Shown: positions 1 to 9,312, numbered from the stretch's first letter. The stretch: DNA of 64,000 nucleotides from Alphaproteobacteria bacterium (GCA_020632795.1 JACKEV010000011.1:372001-436000); one strand, 5' to 3'. Numbers and translations: made by a program. Notes: generated by a model from the letters alone, not told the origin.

Positions 1-753
1 CCGCCGACCCCCGACGATCAGTTCTACCGCAGCGTGCTCGCGGACATGCTGGCGGCCGAGTACGGCCTGGACGCGCCGAGCTGGCTGTGGAAGGGCGTCA
101 ACATCATCGACGGCACCAGCCTCATCATGGAGGACGGCGACTTTGCCTCCTGCGCCAAGTGGGGCGCCCGCACCGACGACCTGATGCAGGACCACGACCA
201 GATCGTCGACTGCATCCCCGAGGATCAGCGGGACAAGGCCACCCTGGTGGTGATGACGGCGGGGGGCAACGATCTCTTCAACCTGACCCAGGGCTTCATC
301 GACGGCGAGCCCGTGGAGGACCTCTGGGCCCAGACCTTCGAATTCATGGAGCTGATGCGTGAGGCCGTGGAGTGGCTGACCGAGCCGGGCCGCTTCCCCA
401 ACGGCGTGTACGTGGTCTTCGCCAACCTCTACGAGTACACCGACGGCACCGGCGACTTCACCACCTGCCCCGGGGCGGAGTTCGCCGGGTTCGGGGTGAT
501 GACCGACCCCGCCTGGTTCGAGATGATCCAGTGGGCCCAGGAGGAGTACATGGCCATCGCCACCGAGTACGGCGTGGACATGCTCTTCCTCAACGAGTCG
601 TTCTGCGGCCACGGCTACGACCGCGACGATCCCAACAACCGGTGTTATCGCGAACCCTCCGCCGAGCTGTGGTTCGACCTCACCTGCATCCACCCCAGCC
701 CCGAGGGTCACGCGGCGATCGCGGAGATGTTCTACGCCATCGTCACGGAGTGA
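1..753 (+). CDS. SGNH/GDSL-family hydrolase, 5' end outside window
   Basis: The reading frame is open from base 1 and stops at TGA 751-753, so the N-terminus, including the expected GDS nucleophile block, is missing. Two SGNH blocks are visible: GGND near base 270 (block III, oxyanion Asn) and a C-terminal IHPSPEGH (block V, catalytic His). The usual Asp three residues before the His is a Thr here; an Asp lies five residues before. The family hydrolyses esters or carbohydrate O-acyl groups, often outside the cytoplasm. Location cannot be judged without the N-terminus. The next gene starts 6 bases downstream, so they may be co-transcribed. Substrate unknown. Confidence 0.7.
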   Translation, partial: PPTPDDQFYRSVLADMLAAEYGLDAPSWLWKGVNIIDGTSLIMEDGDFASCAKWGARTDDLMQDHDQIVDCIPEDQRDKATLVVMTAGGNDLFNLTQGFIDGEPVEDLWAQTFEFMELMREAVEWLTEPGRFPNGVYVVFANLYEYTDGTGDFTTCPGAEFAGFGVMTDPAWFEMIQWAQEEYMAIATEYGVDMLFLNESFCGHGYDRDDPNNRCYREPSAELWFDLTCIHPSPEGHAAIAEMFYAIVTE

Positions 754-759
754 CCCGGC

Positions 760-1959
760 ATGCTGACGGGCGACCTGCTGCGCGTGCGGATCCAGCGCGC
801 GGACCTCCACCCCTCGTTCATCGACCCCGAGAAGGAGCGCCTGCGGGAGCGGGCCGACGAGCTGGTGGCCCTCTACCGGGAGGGCCTGGACAAGGGCTGG
901 ACCCGAGGCCAGCTCCAGGATGAGGTCAAGGAGCTGATCGGCGACGGCACCGACCACAAGCTCACCAACGGGCTGGCCAAGGTGCTGGAGGACAACGCCA
1001 CCTTCGAGATCGAGGCCCCGCTGCCCCCCGCCGAGCTGCGCCGCCGGCTGTTCGAGGCGGTGGGGGCCGCGCCGTCCCGCCAGGCCGCCGCCGGGGCCTA
1101 CGCGGCGCTCTCCGAGGAGCTGGGGGTCCCCGCGCCCGCCCTGCGCCGGGTGCTGTTCTCCGACCGCAAGGCCGAGCAGCAGATCACCGCGCTGGACGTG
1201 AAGTCCGGCGCGTGGCTGATGCACCGCTACAACGTGGCGCTGGTGCAGGCCTGCCTGCTGCGCTGCGAGGAGATGAAGGTCGTCCTGCGGGAGCCCGAGC
1301 CCGAGCGGCTCCAGCAGCTCTTCCGGGCGGTGCGCTTTCACGGGCTGATGTACCGCATCCGGCCGGTGGAGGGCGGCCACGTCCTGACCCTCGACGGCCC
1401 GGTGTCCCTGCTGCGCTTCTCCACCCGCTACGGCATGGGGCTGGCCAACTGGTTCCCCACCCTGCTGCTCCAGACCTGCCCCTGGCAGCTCTCCGCGAAC
1501 CTGCGCTGGGGACGGCGCAACCTGCGCAAGACCATGAACCTGCACTCGGGCATGGGCCTGCGCTCCCACGTGCCCGACCGGGGCGCCTACATGACCCGCG
1601 CCGAGGAGTGGTTCGCCGAGCGCTTCGAGGCCCTGGAGAGCGGCTGGGCGATGCAGCGCGAGGGCGTGGCCCTGAACCTGGGCGGACAGGCCGTGGTGTG
1701 CCCCGACTTCACCTTCCGAAAGGACGGGCGGGTCGCCCACCTGGAGATCGTGGGCTTCTGGCGCAAGAGCTGGCTCAAGTCGCGGCTGACGCTGCTCAAG
1801 GCCCACGGCCCCGGCAACCTCGTGCTGGCGGTGTCCTCGAAGATGGAGGGGGCCAAGGACGGGCTGGAGGGCTTCGCCGGAAAGGTGGTCGGGTTCAAGC
1901 AGATCGTGCCGAGCAAGGAGGTCCTCGCCGCCATCGAGGAGGTCGCGACCGAAGCCTGA
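760..1959 (+). CDS. DUF790 / Bax1-like nuclease
   Basis: A 399-residue protein matching the DUF790 family, whose archaeal member Bax1 is the nuclease partner of the XPB helicase. The N-terminus (MLTGDLLRVRIQ) and the helical region to about residue 90 are typical. The C-terminus holds the PD-(D/E)xK-like core: PDFTF with D316, then LEIVGFW with E329, followed by a Lys/Arg-rich helix. The known role of the family is 3' incision next to a DNA bubble opened by XPB. No XPB gene is visible, but an XPB/Ssl2-type helicase-associated protein lies 4.3 kb downstream. The start ATG follows the upstream stop by six bases, with GGAG in the end of the preceding gene as likely ribosome site. Confidence 0.8.
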   Translation: MLTGDLLRVRIQRADLHPSFIDPEKERLRERADELVALYREGLDKGWTRGQLQDEVKELIGDGTDHKLTNGLAKVLEDNATFEIEAPLPPAELRRRLFEAVGAAPSRQAAAGAYAALSEELGVPAPALRRVLFSDRKAEQQITALDVKSGAWLMHRYNVALVQACLLRCEEMKVVLREPEPERLQQLFRAVRFHGLMYRIRPVEGGHVLTLDGPVSLLRFSTRYGMGLANWFPTLLLQTCPWQLSANLRWGRRNLRKTMNLHSGMGLRSHVPDRGAYMTRAEEWFAERFEALESGWAMQREGVALNLGGQAVVCPDFTFRKDGRVAHLEIVGFWRKSWLKSRLTLLKAHGPGNLVLAVSSKMEGAKDGLEGFAGKVVGFKQIVPSKEVLAAIEEVATEA

Positions 1960-2027
1960 CAACATGCCCGCTTGCCGGTCCCTGGGGGCCCATCTACGCT
2001 GGGGAGGACATGACCGCAGGAGGCCCG

Positions 2028-3815
2028 ATGACGAGCCGCTGGCTGTGCGCGCTGGCGTTGATCGCCGCGACAGGCTGCAAGGATGAGACCACCCCCACCG
2101 ACGACACGGCGGTCCCCGATGACTCCGGGGACCCCACGGTGGACCAGGACGCCGACGGCTACACCGCCGACGTGGACTGCGACGACGCCGACGCGACCAT
2201 CCACCCCGGCGCCGACGAGGTGTGCGACGGGGTGGACAACGACTGCGACGCCTTCATCGACGATGAGGACGACGACGTCACCGGCGACCTCACGCAGTTC
2301 TGGCCCGACGACGACGGCGACGGCTACGGCCAGGACGCCGGCAGCGTCGAGGCCTGCAGCCGGCCCCCCGGCTTCGTGGAGGCGAACGGCGACTGCGACG
2401 ACAACGCGCCGACGGTGTACCCGAGCGCGCGGGAGATCTGCGACGACGGGCTGGACAACGACTGCCAGGGCGGGGACGAGACCTGCGTCTCCGACCCGGC
2501 CCTGGCGGACGCCATCCTGGACGGCCCCGACGCCTACGCGCGCGCCGGCATCTCCCTGGCGGCCCCCGGGGACCTCGACAACGACGGGCTGGACGACCTC
2601 GCGGTGGGGGCGACCCAGGAGTCCAGCCACATCCTCAGCCCCGACGGCTTCGTGTACGTGTGGCTGGACCTGCCGCCGGAGGGGCGCTCCTCCCTGGCGG
2701 ACGCGGACGTCATCTTCCAGGGCATCGGCGGCAACCAGGTGGGCCGGGCCATCGTGGGGGCGGACGTCAACGGCGACACGGTCACGGACCTGGTCGTCTC
2801 GGCGCACAAGGACTCCACCGGGGGCGAACGCGCGGGGGCGCTCTACGTGCTGTCGGGGCCGCTGACCCCGGGCAGCCTCACCCCGGCCAACACCTCGGCG
2901 ATGCTGCTGGGGGCCTCGGCGGGCGACCGGGCCGGCACCTCGCTGGCGTCGCTGGGGGACATCGACGGGGACGGCAGCGAGGATCTGGTGGTGGGGGCCT
3001 ACTTCAACGACCTGGGCGGCGTGGACGCCGGCGCGGCCTACGTGTACACCGGGCCGATCAGCGGCGAGGGCTCCCTGGCCGCCGCCGCCGCGATCCTCGT
3101 GGGCGAGGAGCCCGACGACCAGGTGGGCACGCGGGTCGCCAGCGCCGGGGACCTCGACGGCAGCGGCATCGCCGAGGTCATGGTGGCCACCCGCCAGCAG
3201 TCCTCGGCGGGCTCCTCCGCGGGCGCGGTCTACATCGTGCCGGGGCCGCCCAGCGGCACGGTGGACCTGTCCGACGTGGACGCGAAGATCACCGGCTCGG
3301 GCGAGGGCGATCAGCTCGGCTCGGCCATCGCAGGCACCGGCGACGTGGACGGCGACGGCCACGGCGACGTGCTCATCGGCGCGGTGACCGCCGGGGACGG
3401 CGGCGAGGTCTACCTCATCCGGGGGCCCCTGGACGCCGGTGGGGTCGCCCGGGACATGGCCGACGCGGTCATCCAGGCGGAGGCCGAGGCCGACCAGCTC
3501 GGCGCGGTGGTGGACGCCGCCGACCTCGACGGCGACGGCGTCATCAGCGTGGTGGTGACCGCCAACCGCTCCGGGGACGACGACGCGGGGGCGGCCTACC
3601 TCTTCCGCGCGACCGCCAGCGGCACGATCAGCGCCGGGGACGCGGACCTCATCTACCGGGGTGAGGGCGCGGGCGACTTCCTGGGGAGCTGGGCGGTGTT
3701 CACCGGAGACATCGGCGGCGGAGGCGCCCAGGGCCTGCTCATCGGTGCGAGCAGCCACGACACCGGCGGCGAGGACGCGGGCGCAGCGTACCTCTTCACC
3801 GGGATCGGCCTGTGA
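2028..3815 (+). CDS. MopE/FG-GAP repeat lipoprotein
   Basis: About 595 residues. I chose ATG 2028 because AGGAGG lies at 2018-2023; ATG 2010 is an in-frame alternative. The signal peptide ends in a lipobox (AATGC, Cys 17), so an outer-membrane or surface lipoprotein is expected. An Asp/Thr linker leads into two MopE-type putative metal-binding motifs (DxDxDGY...DCDD...CDGVDNDCD), then seven or so FG-GAP/integrin-like blade motifs (GDxDGDGxxDxxxG) to the C-terminus, suggesting a Ca2+-binding beta-propeller. No enzyme motif is seen. This architecture recurs at 33146, so the pair are family members. The stop overlaps the start of the next gene by four bases. Confidence 0.8.
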   Translation: MTSRWLCALALIAATGCKDETTPTDDTAVPDDSGDPTVDQDADGYTADVDCDDADATIHPGADEVCDGVDNDCDAFIDDEDDDVTGDLTQFWPDDDGDGYGQDAGSVEACSRPPGFVEANGDCDDNAPTVYPSAREICDDGLDNDCQGGDETCVSDPALADAILDGPDAYARAGISLAAPGDLDNDGLDDLAVGATQESSHILSPDGFVYVWLDLPPEGRSSLADADVIFQGIGGNQVGRAIVGADVNGDTVTDLVVSAHKDSTGGERAGALYVLSGPLTPGSLTPANTSAMLLGASAGDRAGTSLASLGDIDGDGSEDLVVGAYFNDLGGVDAGAAYVYTGPISGEGSLAAAAAILVGEEPDDQVGTRVASAGDLDGSGIAEVMVATRQQSSAGSSAGAVYIVPGPPSGTVDLSDVDAKITGSGEGDQLGSAIAGTGDVDGDGHGDVLIGAVTAGDGGEVYLIRGPLDAGGVARDMADAVIQAEAEADQLGAVVDAADLDGDGVISVVVTANRSGDDDAGAAYLFRATASGTISAGDADLIYRGEGAGDFLGSWAVFTGDIGGGGAQGLLIGASSHDTGGEDAGAAYLFTGIGL

Positions 3816-4015
3816 TCGGCCTCACGGAAGACATGCGCGCGGCCCACGACCGGGCCTCGTCCCGAGGCGAGGCCTTCTACCGCTGCCCCCGGACCGGGCT
3901 GTGGGTGATGACCGCCCACAAGCTCGCCGCCCGGGGCCACTGCTGTGGCAACGGCTGCCGCCACTGCCCCTACCCCCCCGAGGAGCAGCGGCGCGCCGGG
4001 CGGCCGGGGGCCTGA
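3812..4015 (+). CDS. DUF5522 small cysteine protein
   Basis: A 67-residue protein starting at GTG 3812, overlapping the stop of the preceding lipoprotein gene (GTGA). The signature CCGNGCRHCPY near residues 45-55 is that of DUF5522, a small family with four closely spaced Cys that probably bind a metal. A FYRCPRTGLWVMTAHKLAARG segment type precedes it, as in the family. No signal peptide is present, so it is cytoplasmic. Function is unknown. The stop lies one base from the stop of the convergent gene at 4017. Confidence 0.75.
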   Translation: MIGLTEDMRAAHDRASSRGEAFYRCPRTGLWVMTAHKLAARGHCCGNGCRHCPYPPEEQRRAGRPGA

Positions 4016-4016
4016 C

Positions 4017-6239
4017 CTACCGCTCCGGCGGCGCCCAGCCCAGGTGTGTGTCGCCGGCCTCGAACACCCAGACCTTCTGGTCGGCGTCGAAGGGCCCGTC
4101 GAAGGTCACCGTGCCGCCGCCGGGGTAGTCGACCTCCAGCGCGTCCACCGTGGTGACGTCCCCGAGCCCGAAGTGCACCGTGGCGCTGTCCTGGTTGCCC
4201 TGGCCGCTGCCGCCCTGGACGTGGCGCACAACCGTCGTGTCCCCGACCCGGGCCCGCACCGTGGCCCCGTAGCCGCCCCAGTTGCTGTGGACCCCGCCGA
4301 TGGCGCGCACCTGCAGCCAGTGCCCCCCCTCGGTCTGGTCGTTGCGCAGCACCTCGTCGCGGGTGGCCAGGTCGGGGTCGCCGTCCTGGTCGAAGTCCGC
4401 CACCGCCATGCCCCAGCCGTTCCGGGTGGTGATGCCCGACCGCCAGGCGTCCAGGGTGAAGGTGCCGTCGCCCACGCCCCAGTAGAAGTCGGTGGGGCGG
4501 CCGTCGTAGACCGCGCTGATGGCCAGGTCCAGGTTGCCGTCGTTGTTGAAGTCCGCCAGCACCGGCACCGAGTAGGTCTCCTGATAGCGCAGCCCGGTGG
4601 GGTTGTGCAGCGGGTCGCTCCAGTCCCCGCCGAGGTCGGTGTAGGTGCCGTCGCCGTCGCTCAGCAGCACCTGGGACTTGTTGGAGAAGTCCCAGAACCG
4701 GGGGTGGGCCAGGTTCGCCGAGATCAGGTCGAACTGGCCGTCGTTGTTCACGTCCCCCCAGGCCGCGCCGATGGTGTGGCCGTAGTAGCCGCTGCCGAGG
4801 TCCTGGTGCCCGCCGATGCCGATCTGGGCCGCCCGCTCGGAGACCGTGCCGTCGCCGTTGTTCTCGTAGAACAGGTTGCGCTGGAGCACGTAGTTGTTGA
4901 TGAACAGGTCGACGTCGCCGTCCTGATCGTGGTCGATGGGGGCGACCCCGCGGCTGGCCTGCCGGGCGATGGAGAAGCCGTGGGTCCCGGTCCACTCCGT
5001 GAAGGAGCCGTCGCCCTCGTTGTGGAAGAACGTGTCCTTGTAATAGGTGTAGTTGTCCCAGCAGATGAAGTTGGCCAGGGCCAGGTCCAGCAGCCCGTCG
5101 TTGTCGATGTCCCACCAGGCGGCGGCGGGGGTGGGGGTGCGGTCCCGGGTGGTGTCGCCGTTGCAGAGGTTGTAGTCCTGCACGTCGGCGATGCCCGAGA
5201 CGTCGGTGACGTCGCTGAACGTGCCGTCGCAGTTGCTCTTGAGCAGGGCGTCGGAGGCGGTGTAGCTCTCGGCGAAGGCGAAGAGATCGAGGCAGCCGTC
5301 GTTGTCGTAGTCGCCCCACACCCCGCCGCTGGTCGCCGAGAGCCCGGACAGCCCCGCCGCCGCGGTGACGTCGGTGAAGTTGCCGGCGCCGTCGTTCTCG
5401 TAGAGCCGCAGGCCCGCCACGAGCAGGTCGTCGTCGCCGTCGTGGTCGTAGTCCCCCCAGGACATGCGGTTGGAGGGGCTCACGCCGCCGGTGGCGTCGT
5501 GGAACAGGGTGTCGCCCGCCTCGTCGGTGTACTCGACGTACAGCTCCATCTTGAAGTCGTACTGGAGCGACGAGCTGAGGCCGTTCCAGAAGTAGTACTG
5601 GGTGCCGGAGAGGATGGGGGTGCGCACGTCGGGCAGGTTGAGCGAGGCGTGGCAGTTGTCGAAGGTCCCGCAGTCGCCGTTGTCGTCGGTGGCGATGAGC
5701 ACGGCGGGGTCGGCCATGCCGTCCCGCTGGTGGGTGACGTAGACGAGGCCCGGGTGGGTGATCTCCACGGGCTCCTCGAAGCCGTAGGTCACCCACTCGC
5801 CCTCGGTGATCTCGCCCAGGCAGCGGGTGCCCTGCCACAGCGGCGCCTCGGGCCAGAAGTCGAAGCCGTTGTAGCCGAAGTCGGCGTTGAGGGAGGCGGC
5901 GATCTCCCGCTCCTCGGCGTCCTCGGGCAGCAGGGCGAACTGGACGGCGAAGCCGAGCACCCGGGCGGGGCGCTCCAGCGTGAAGCGGGCGGACTGGTTC
6001 AGCCGCAGGTCACGGACGTGGTTCTGGCCGTCGGGCTCCCAGGTGAAGTCGCTGACGGTGAGGGATCCCGGCGTGCTGGTGTGGCTGAGCACGACCGCGC
6101 CCTCGGGGACCTCGGGCAGGGCGGTGCCGCACCGCTGGGGCTGGGTGTCCACGACGCCGGAGTCGTCGGCGGTCGTGGAGTCGTCGGTGGGCGCGTCGTC
6201 CTTGCAGGCGACGAGGGCGAGCAGAGCCAGGCTGCGCAT
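4017..6239 (-). CDS. FG-GAP/VCBS lipoprotein with UnbV/ASPIC C-terminus
   Basis: A 740-residue lipoprotein. The very short signal peptide MRSLALLALVAC gives lipobox LVAC (Cys 12), followed by an Asp/Thr/Ser linker. The middle third onward carries repeated WGDxDNDGxxDL FG-GAP/VCBS motifs, and the last 110 residues match the UnbV/ASPIC domain (NWGGYGATVRARVG... PGG). These proteins are predicted surface beta-propellers; their ligand is unknown. The ATG at 6239 is supported by GGAGG six bases upstream. The gene is convergent with the DUF5522 gene, with one base between the stops and no obvious terminator. Confidence 0.8.
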   Translation of the reverse strand: MRSLALLALVACKDDAPTDDSTTADDSGVVDTQPQRCGTALPEVPEGAVVLSHTSTPGSLTVSDFTWEPDGQNHVRDLRLNQSARFTLERPARVLGFAVQFALLPEDAEEREIAASLNADFGYNGFDFWPEAPLWQGTRCLGEITEGEWVTYGFEEPVEITHPGLVYVTHQRDGMADPAVLIATDDNGDCGTFDNCHASLNLPDVRTPILSGTQYYFWNGLSSSLQYDFKMELYVEYTDEAGDTLFHDATGGVSPSNRMSWGDYDHDGDDDLLVAGLRLYENDGAGNFTDVTAAAGLSGLSATSGGVWGDYDNDGCLDLFAFAESYTASDALLKSNCDGTFSDVTDVSGIADVQDYNLCNGDTTRDRTPTPAAAWWDIDNDGLLDLALANFICWDNYTYYKDTFFHNEGDGSFTEWTGTHGFSIARQASRGVAPIDHDQDGDVDLFINNYVLQRNLFYENNGDGTVSERAAQIGIGGHQDLGSGYYGHTIGAAWGDVNNDGQFDLISANLAHPRFWDFSNKSQVLLSDGDGTYTDLGGDWSDPLHNPTGLRYQETYSVPVLADFNNDGNLDLAISAVYDGRPTDFYWGVGDGTFTLDAWRSGITTRNGWGMAVADFDQDGDPDLATRDEVLRNDQTEGGHWLQVRAIGGVHSNWGGYGATVRARVGDTTVVRHVQGGSGQGNQDSATVHFGLGDVTTVDALEVDYPGGGTVTFDGPFDADQKVWVFEAGDTHLGWAPPER

Positions 6240-6282
6240 GGCGTACCTCCATTCCGGGAGCGCAGTCTACCCGGTGAAGGGA

Positions 6283-8055
6283 CTACGCCTCCACCTCGAT
6301 CCCAAGCTCTGCGAAGCGCTTTCGAAGGGCCGGCAGATCCGTCCGGCTGACGATGCACTGGGTCGGGGCGATGCTGCGTTGCAGCATCTGCGCCGCGACG
6401 CGATCCCGGCGCAGCGCCCCCGCGGCGCGCTCCGGGAGGTGGATCACCACGGCCTCCTCGACGGTGCAGGCCGGCAGCCCGTGGACCGCGAGCACGGCGG
6501 CCTCCATCTCCCCGGGCAGCTCGCCGTCGGGGTGCAGGCGCCGCAGGGTCTCCAGCAGCACCTCCTGGTCGTAGCCGGGCCGGGGGGTCAGGGCGTAGCG
6601 CCAGGCGTGGTCGTCGCGGCCCTTGAGGGTCCCGACCCGGGACACCGCCGCGCGCACGGACAGGGCGTCCCGGCCGATGGGGACGCGGATCTCGCCGTCG
6701 ATCATCTCGAACATGGCGGGGGGCGGGGCGTCGCCGCCGTAGTCGATGATCCGGCCGCCCTCGGGTGGGGTGGTCACCTGCTTGAGCGCGCCGTCCTGCT
6801 CCACCACGGTGACCCCGGTGAACAGGGTGAGGCGCTCGGCGGAGCGGGCCCACAGCTCAACCGACTGGCGGACCGAGCCGGGCACCCCGGTGCGGGAGTG
6901 CTGGCCCAGGAAGGTCAGCGGGTCGTCGTAGCCGGAGGCGAGGTCCGCCGCGACGCCCTCGCGGGTCAGCTTGTGGCGGTGCACCCGGTCGCCGGTGACG
7001 TAGGGCGCCATCCGGCACAGCCGCCCGTAGTCGGCGGTGGGCAGCTCGCCCGCGCCCACCAGGATGTCGAGGTCCGGGGTGAGCATGAAGCCCGGCGGGA
7101 GCTGCGGGGTCGAGCCCGGCCGCCGCACCGCCACCAGGCCGTGGGCGTCGCGCACCCCGTCCCACACCCGGGTCCGGTGGAAGACGTCGGCGACCTGCCG
7201 GATCAGCGGCTCCTCGATCCGGGTCCAGCTCTCGTCGTCGAAGGGGTGGCCCGGGTGGTCGGCGTAGGCGCGCTGGCGAGGCTCGGGGGAGCAGAGCACG
7301 TCCCGGGCGCGGGTCCGCAGCAGCTCGGAGAGGCCGTCCAGGGACACCCAGTCCTCGTCCACCATGCGCAGCAGGGCCCGCCCGGCGGACACCTGCTCGG
7401 CGGACAGGACCCCCACCGGGTCGACCAGGGCCCGGGGGCGGGTCTCCGGGAACCCATACAGTCGCCCGGCAGCGGGGCGGGCCAGCCCCACGCTTCGGGC
7501 GTAGGACAGCGCCAGGGACCAGCGGTCGGTGTCGGCGCCCAGGCGGTCCAGCAGGCGGCGGAGCTGGTCCTTGCGCAGCGAGCCGTCGCGGTTGAGGCTG
7601 GGGGGCGTGGCCTCCAGCGCGGCGGCGATGACCACCGCGTCCCAGGTGGCGTCCGCCGGGGGGAACTGGGGCTGGAGGGCGCGCTCGGGGCGGGGCAGCG
7701 CGCTGGAGAAGGGCCGGCGCCGCCGAAGGCCCGGGTTCACCCGGCAGGACGCCGCGTAGTAGCGCGGGTCGACGGTGGCGCCCGCGCTGGGGGCGGTGCG
7801 GGGGAGCAGGAAGCCCGCCAGCCAGAGCGACTCGCCGACCGCCTCGATTCGAGGGCGGAAGCGCGGCTCCACCGGCTGGCCGGCGCCGCAGGCGAGCAGC
7901 AGCGTGTCGAGCAGATCCTGCGCTGGAGCCTCCAGCGCGCGGGCGCGCTGAAGACAGGACACCCCGTCGGCCACCTCGTCCGGTGTGGCCGTCATGCGTG
8001 TCCGGAACTCCGCGTCGTAGGCCGCGACGAGGCGGGCGAGCGCAGCGTTGGCCAA
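6283..8055 (-). CDS. XPB/Ssl2-like helicase-associated protein
   Basis: A 590-residue protein starting at TTG 8055, with GGGAG five bases upstream. Residues about 318-418 match the helicase-associated/XPB-Ssl2 N-terminal-like domain (Helicase_C_3 type): LPPGFMLTPDLDILVG, then DRVHRHKLTREGV and FLGQHSRTGVP. In actinobacteria and relatives such proteins are found with bacterial XPB helicases. No Walker motifs are present, so it is not itself a helicase. The N-terminal 300 residues are helical and not recognised. With the Bax1-like nuclease at 760 it suggests an XPB repair pathway whose helicase lies elsewhere. Assignment rests on motif resemblance only. Confidence 0.6.
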   Translation of the reverse strand: MANAALARLVAAYDAEFRTRMTATPDEVADGVSCLQRARALEAPAQDLLDTLLLACGAGQPVEPRFRPRIEAVGESLWLAGFLLPRTAPSAGATVDPRYYAASCRVNPGLRRRRPFSSALPRPERALQPQFPPADATWDAVVIAAALEATPPSLNRDGSLRKDQLRRLLDRLGADTDRWSLALSYARSVGLARPAAGRLYGFPETRPRALVDPVGVLSAEQVSAGRALLRMVDEDWVSLDGLSELLRTRARDVLCSPEPRQRAYADHPGHPFDDESWTRIEEPLIRQVADVFHRTRVWDGVRDAHGLVAVRRPGSTPQLPPGFMLTPDLDILVGAGELPTADYGRLCRMAPYVTGDRVHRHKLTREGVAADLASGYDDPLTFLGQHSRTGVPGSVRQSVELWARSAERLTLFTGVTVVEQDGALKQVTTPPEGGRIIDYGGDAPPPAMFEMIDGEIRVPIGRDALSVRAAVSRVGTLKGRDDHAWRYALTPRPGYDQEVLLETLRRLHPDGELPGEMEAAVLAVHGLPACTVEEAVVIHLPERAAGALRRDRVAAQMLQRSIAPTQCIVSRTDLPALRKRFAELGIEVEA

Positions 8056-8070
8056 TCCTACTCCCGAGCC

Positions 8071-8125
8071 AGCAGGCTAGTGTAACCTGCTCAGAGGCGC
8101 AACCTGAACGGGGAACAGCGCCCCG
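8071..8125. other. Small inverted repeats between minus-strand genes
   Basis: The 85-base gap holds two short hairpins: arms AGCAGG (8071-8076) and CCTGCT (8086-8091), and arms CGGGG (8109-8113) and CCCCG (8121-8125). They lie downstream of the stop of the lipoprotein gene at 8141 and upstream of the TTG start at 8055, so they could be a weak terminator plus leader. There is no U-run. Confidence 0.3.
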
Positions 8126-8140
8126 CTCAGCAGTCGCCTC

Positions 8141-8686
8141 CTAGGCTCCGGACTTGTAGGCCGTCCACTCCCCGCGCCCCGAGCAGTCGATGGTGCCGTC
8201 GCCGTCCACGTCGACGCCGATGAAGGCGAAGCCCTCCATCACGGTCCGGTTGCGGTAGGTGTCGTAGTAGCTCAGGCCCCCGAAAGCACCGTACATCGTG
8301 CCGAGCGTGTCCTCGTGGATGCCCGAGAAGCTGACCCCGCCGTTGTTGGAGACCAGGCCGAAGAAGCGCTCGTCCTCCTCGTTGCCGAAGACGACGTAGA
8401 GCTGGTTGGGGATGCGGCCGCGCACCTCCATCGCGCCGTCGATGAAGGTCTCGGAGCCGGCGTTGAAGCCCTCCAGCCCGCAGTCGGAGCGGAACAGGTT
8501 GGCGCCGAAGTCCGAGGTCCAGTTGCCCAGCAGGTTGGGCACGTCGCCGGTGTCGGTGCCGTCGCCGTCGATGTCGCCGCAGATGTCGGTGTTGTCGTTG
8601 GAGTCGACCTGCTCGTCGCGGCCGGAGCAGGAGGTCACGGCCGCGAGCGCGGCCAGCAGCGCGAGCAGGGGGAGGCGCGGGGTCAT
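8141..8686 (-). CDS. Hypothetical lipoprotein
   Basis: A 181-residue protein with a signal peptide ending in VTSC (Cys 20), then an Asp/Asn-rich linker (GDIDGDGTDTGD) and a globular domain rich in aromatic and Gly residues (LGNW, LYVVFGNEEDERFFGLV, ending SGRGEWTAYKSGA). The family is not recognised; the domain looks beta-rich. The start overlaps the stop of the OmpA-like gene by four bases (ATGA), so the two are translationally coupled and probably act in the same envelope location. Confidence 0.7.
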   Translation of the reverse strand: MTPRLPLLALLAALAAVTSCSGRDEQVDSNDNTDICGDIDGDGTDTGDVPNLLGNWTSDFGANLFRSDCGLEGFNAGSETFIDGAMEVRGRIPNQLYVVFGNEEDERFFGLVSNNGGVSFSGIHEDTLGTMYGAFGGLSYYDTYRNRTVMEGFAFIGVDVDGDGTIDCSGRGEWTAYKSGA

Positions 8687-9312
8687 GGGGTCTCCTCCAT
8701 GGGGACGAGGTGGAACTCGACGCGTTGGTTGGCCTCGCGGCCCTCCGGGGTGCTGTTGTCGGCCAGGGGGGCGAACTCCCCCTGCCCCATCACGATGAAG
8801 CGATCGGGCGCGACGCCGTAGTCGTCGATGAGGGTGCGGGCCACCGCCACCGCGCGGGCGACGGACAGGTCCCAGTTGGTGGGGTAGCGCTTGCGCAGGG
8901 TGGACGAGGGCGCGGCGTCGGAGGTGTGGACGAGCACATGCACCTGATGGTCGGTGTGCAGGTTCAGCGCTGTGGACAGCAGGTCCAGCACCATCGCGGA
9001 CTCGGCGCGCACCCGCACCGAGTTGGTCGCGAACAGCACGCTGCCCGGCACCCGCACCACCGTGGTGTCGCCGTCGCGCTCCACCACGACCTCATCCCCG
9101 GGGAAGACCTGGCGAAGCTCGGTGTAGAGCAGGCTGGGGGGGCCCGGCCCGTCGTCGCAGGTGGCGAGCTGCTCGGTGAGGCGCTCGTTCTCCATGCGGA
9201 CGGCCTTGATCTCGCGGTCCAGGGAGTCGTTGAGCGCGACCTGCTGCTGGAGGGTCGTGCAGGACGCGGACAGAGAGAGGGCGAGCAGCGTGGCAGTGCG
9301 GGCGGGTGTCAT
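8683..9312 (-). CDS. OmpA-family peptidoglycan-binding lipoprotein
   Basis: A 209-residue lipoprotein (lipobox SASC, Cys 18) with a short coiled segment (about residues 30-55) and a C-terminal OmpA domain: VLFATNSVRV, HVLVHTSDAAP, WDLSVARAVAVARTL and GQGEFAPLADNSTPEGR. The Asp of HTSD and the Arg of SVARA correspond to the residues that bind diaminopimelate in OmpA, although the Asp is displaced by one position from the usual HTD. It probably anchors the outer membrane to peptidoglycan. It is first in a two-gene operon with the lipoprotein at 8141. Confidence 0.8.
   Translation of the reverse strand: MTPARTATLLALSLSASCTTLQQQVALNDSLDREIKAVRMENERLTEQLATCDDGPGPPSLLYTELRQVFPGDEVVVERDGDTTVVRVPGSVLFATNSVRVRAESAMVLDLLSTALNLHTDHQVHVLVHTSDAAPSSTLRKRYPTNWDLSVARAVAVARTLIDDYGVAPDRFIVMGQGEFAPLADNSTPEGREANQRVEFHLVPMEETP

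Noticed and set aside
1212..2027. Upstream extension of the lipoprotein gene at 2028
   Set aside because: It overlaps the DUF790 gene in another frame and would bury a clear lipoprotein signal peptide that has its own AGGAGG.
1587..3758. Long minus-strand frame opposite the MopE/FG-GAP lipoprotein
   Set aside because: Repetitive Val/Gly/Arg/His composition from reading GAC/GGC repeats backwards; the plus-strand gene has signal peptide and domains.
2500..3800. Repeated GACGGCGAC-type DNA as a tandem repeat or CRISPR-like array
   Set aside because: Spacing is irregular and follows FG-GAP protein motifs; there are no unique spacers or constant repeats. The same holds at 23.7, 33.5 and 5 kb.
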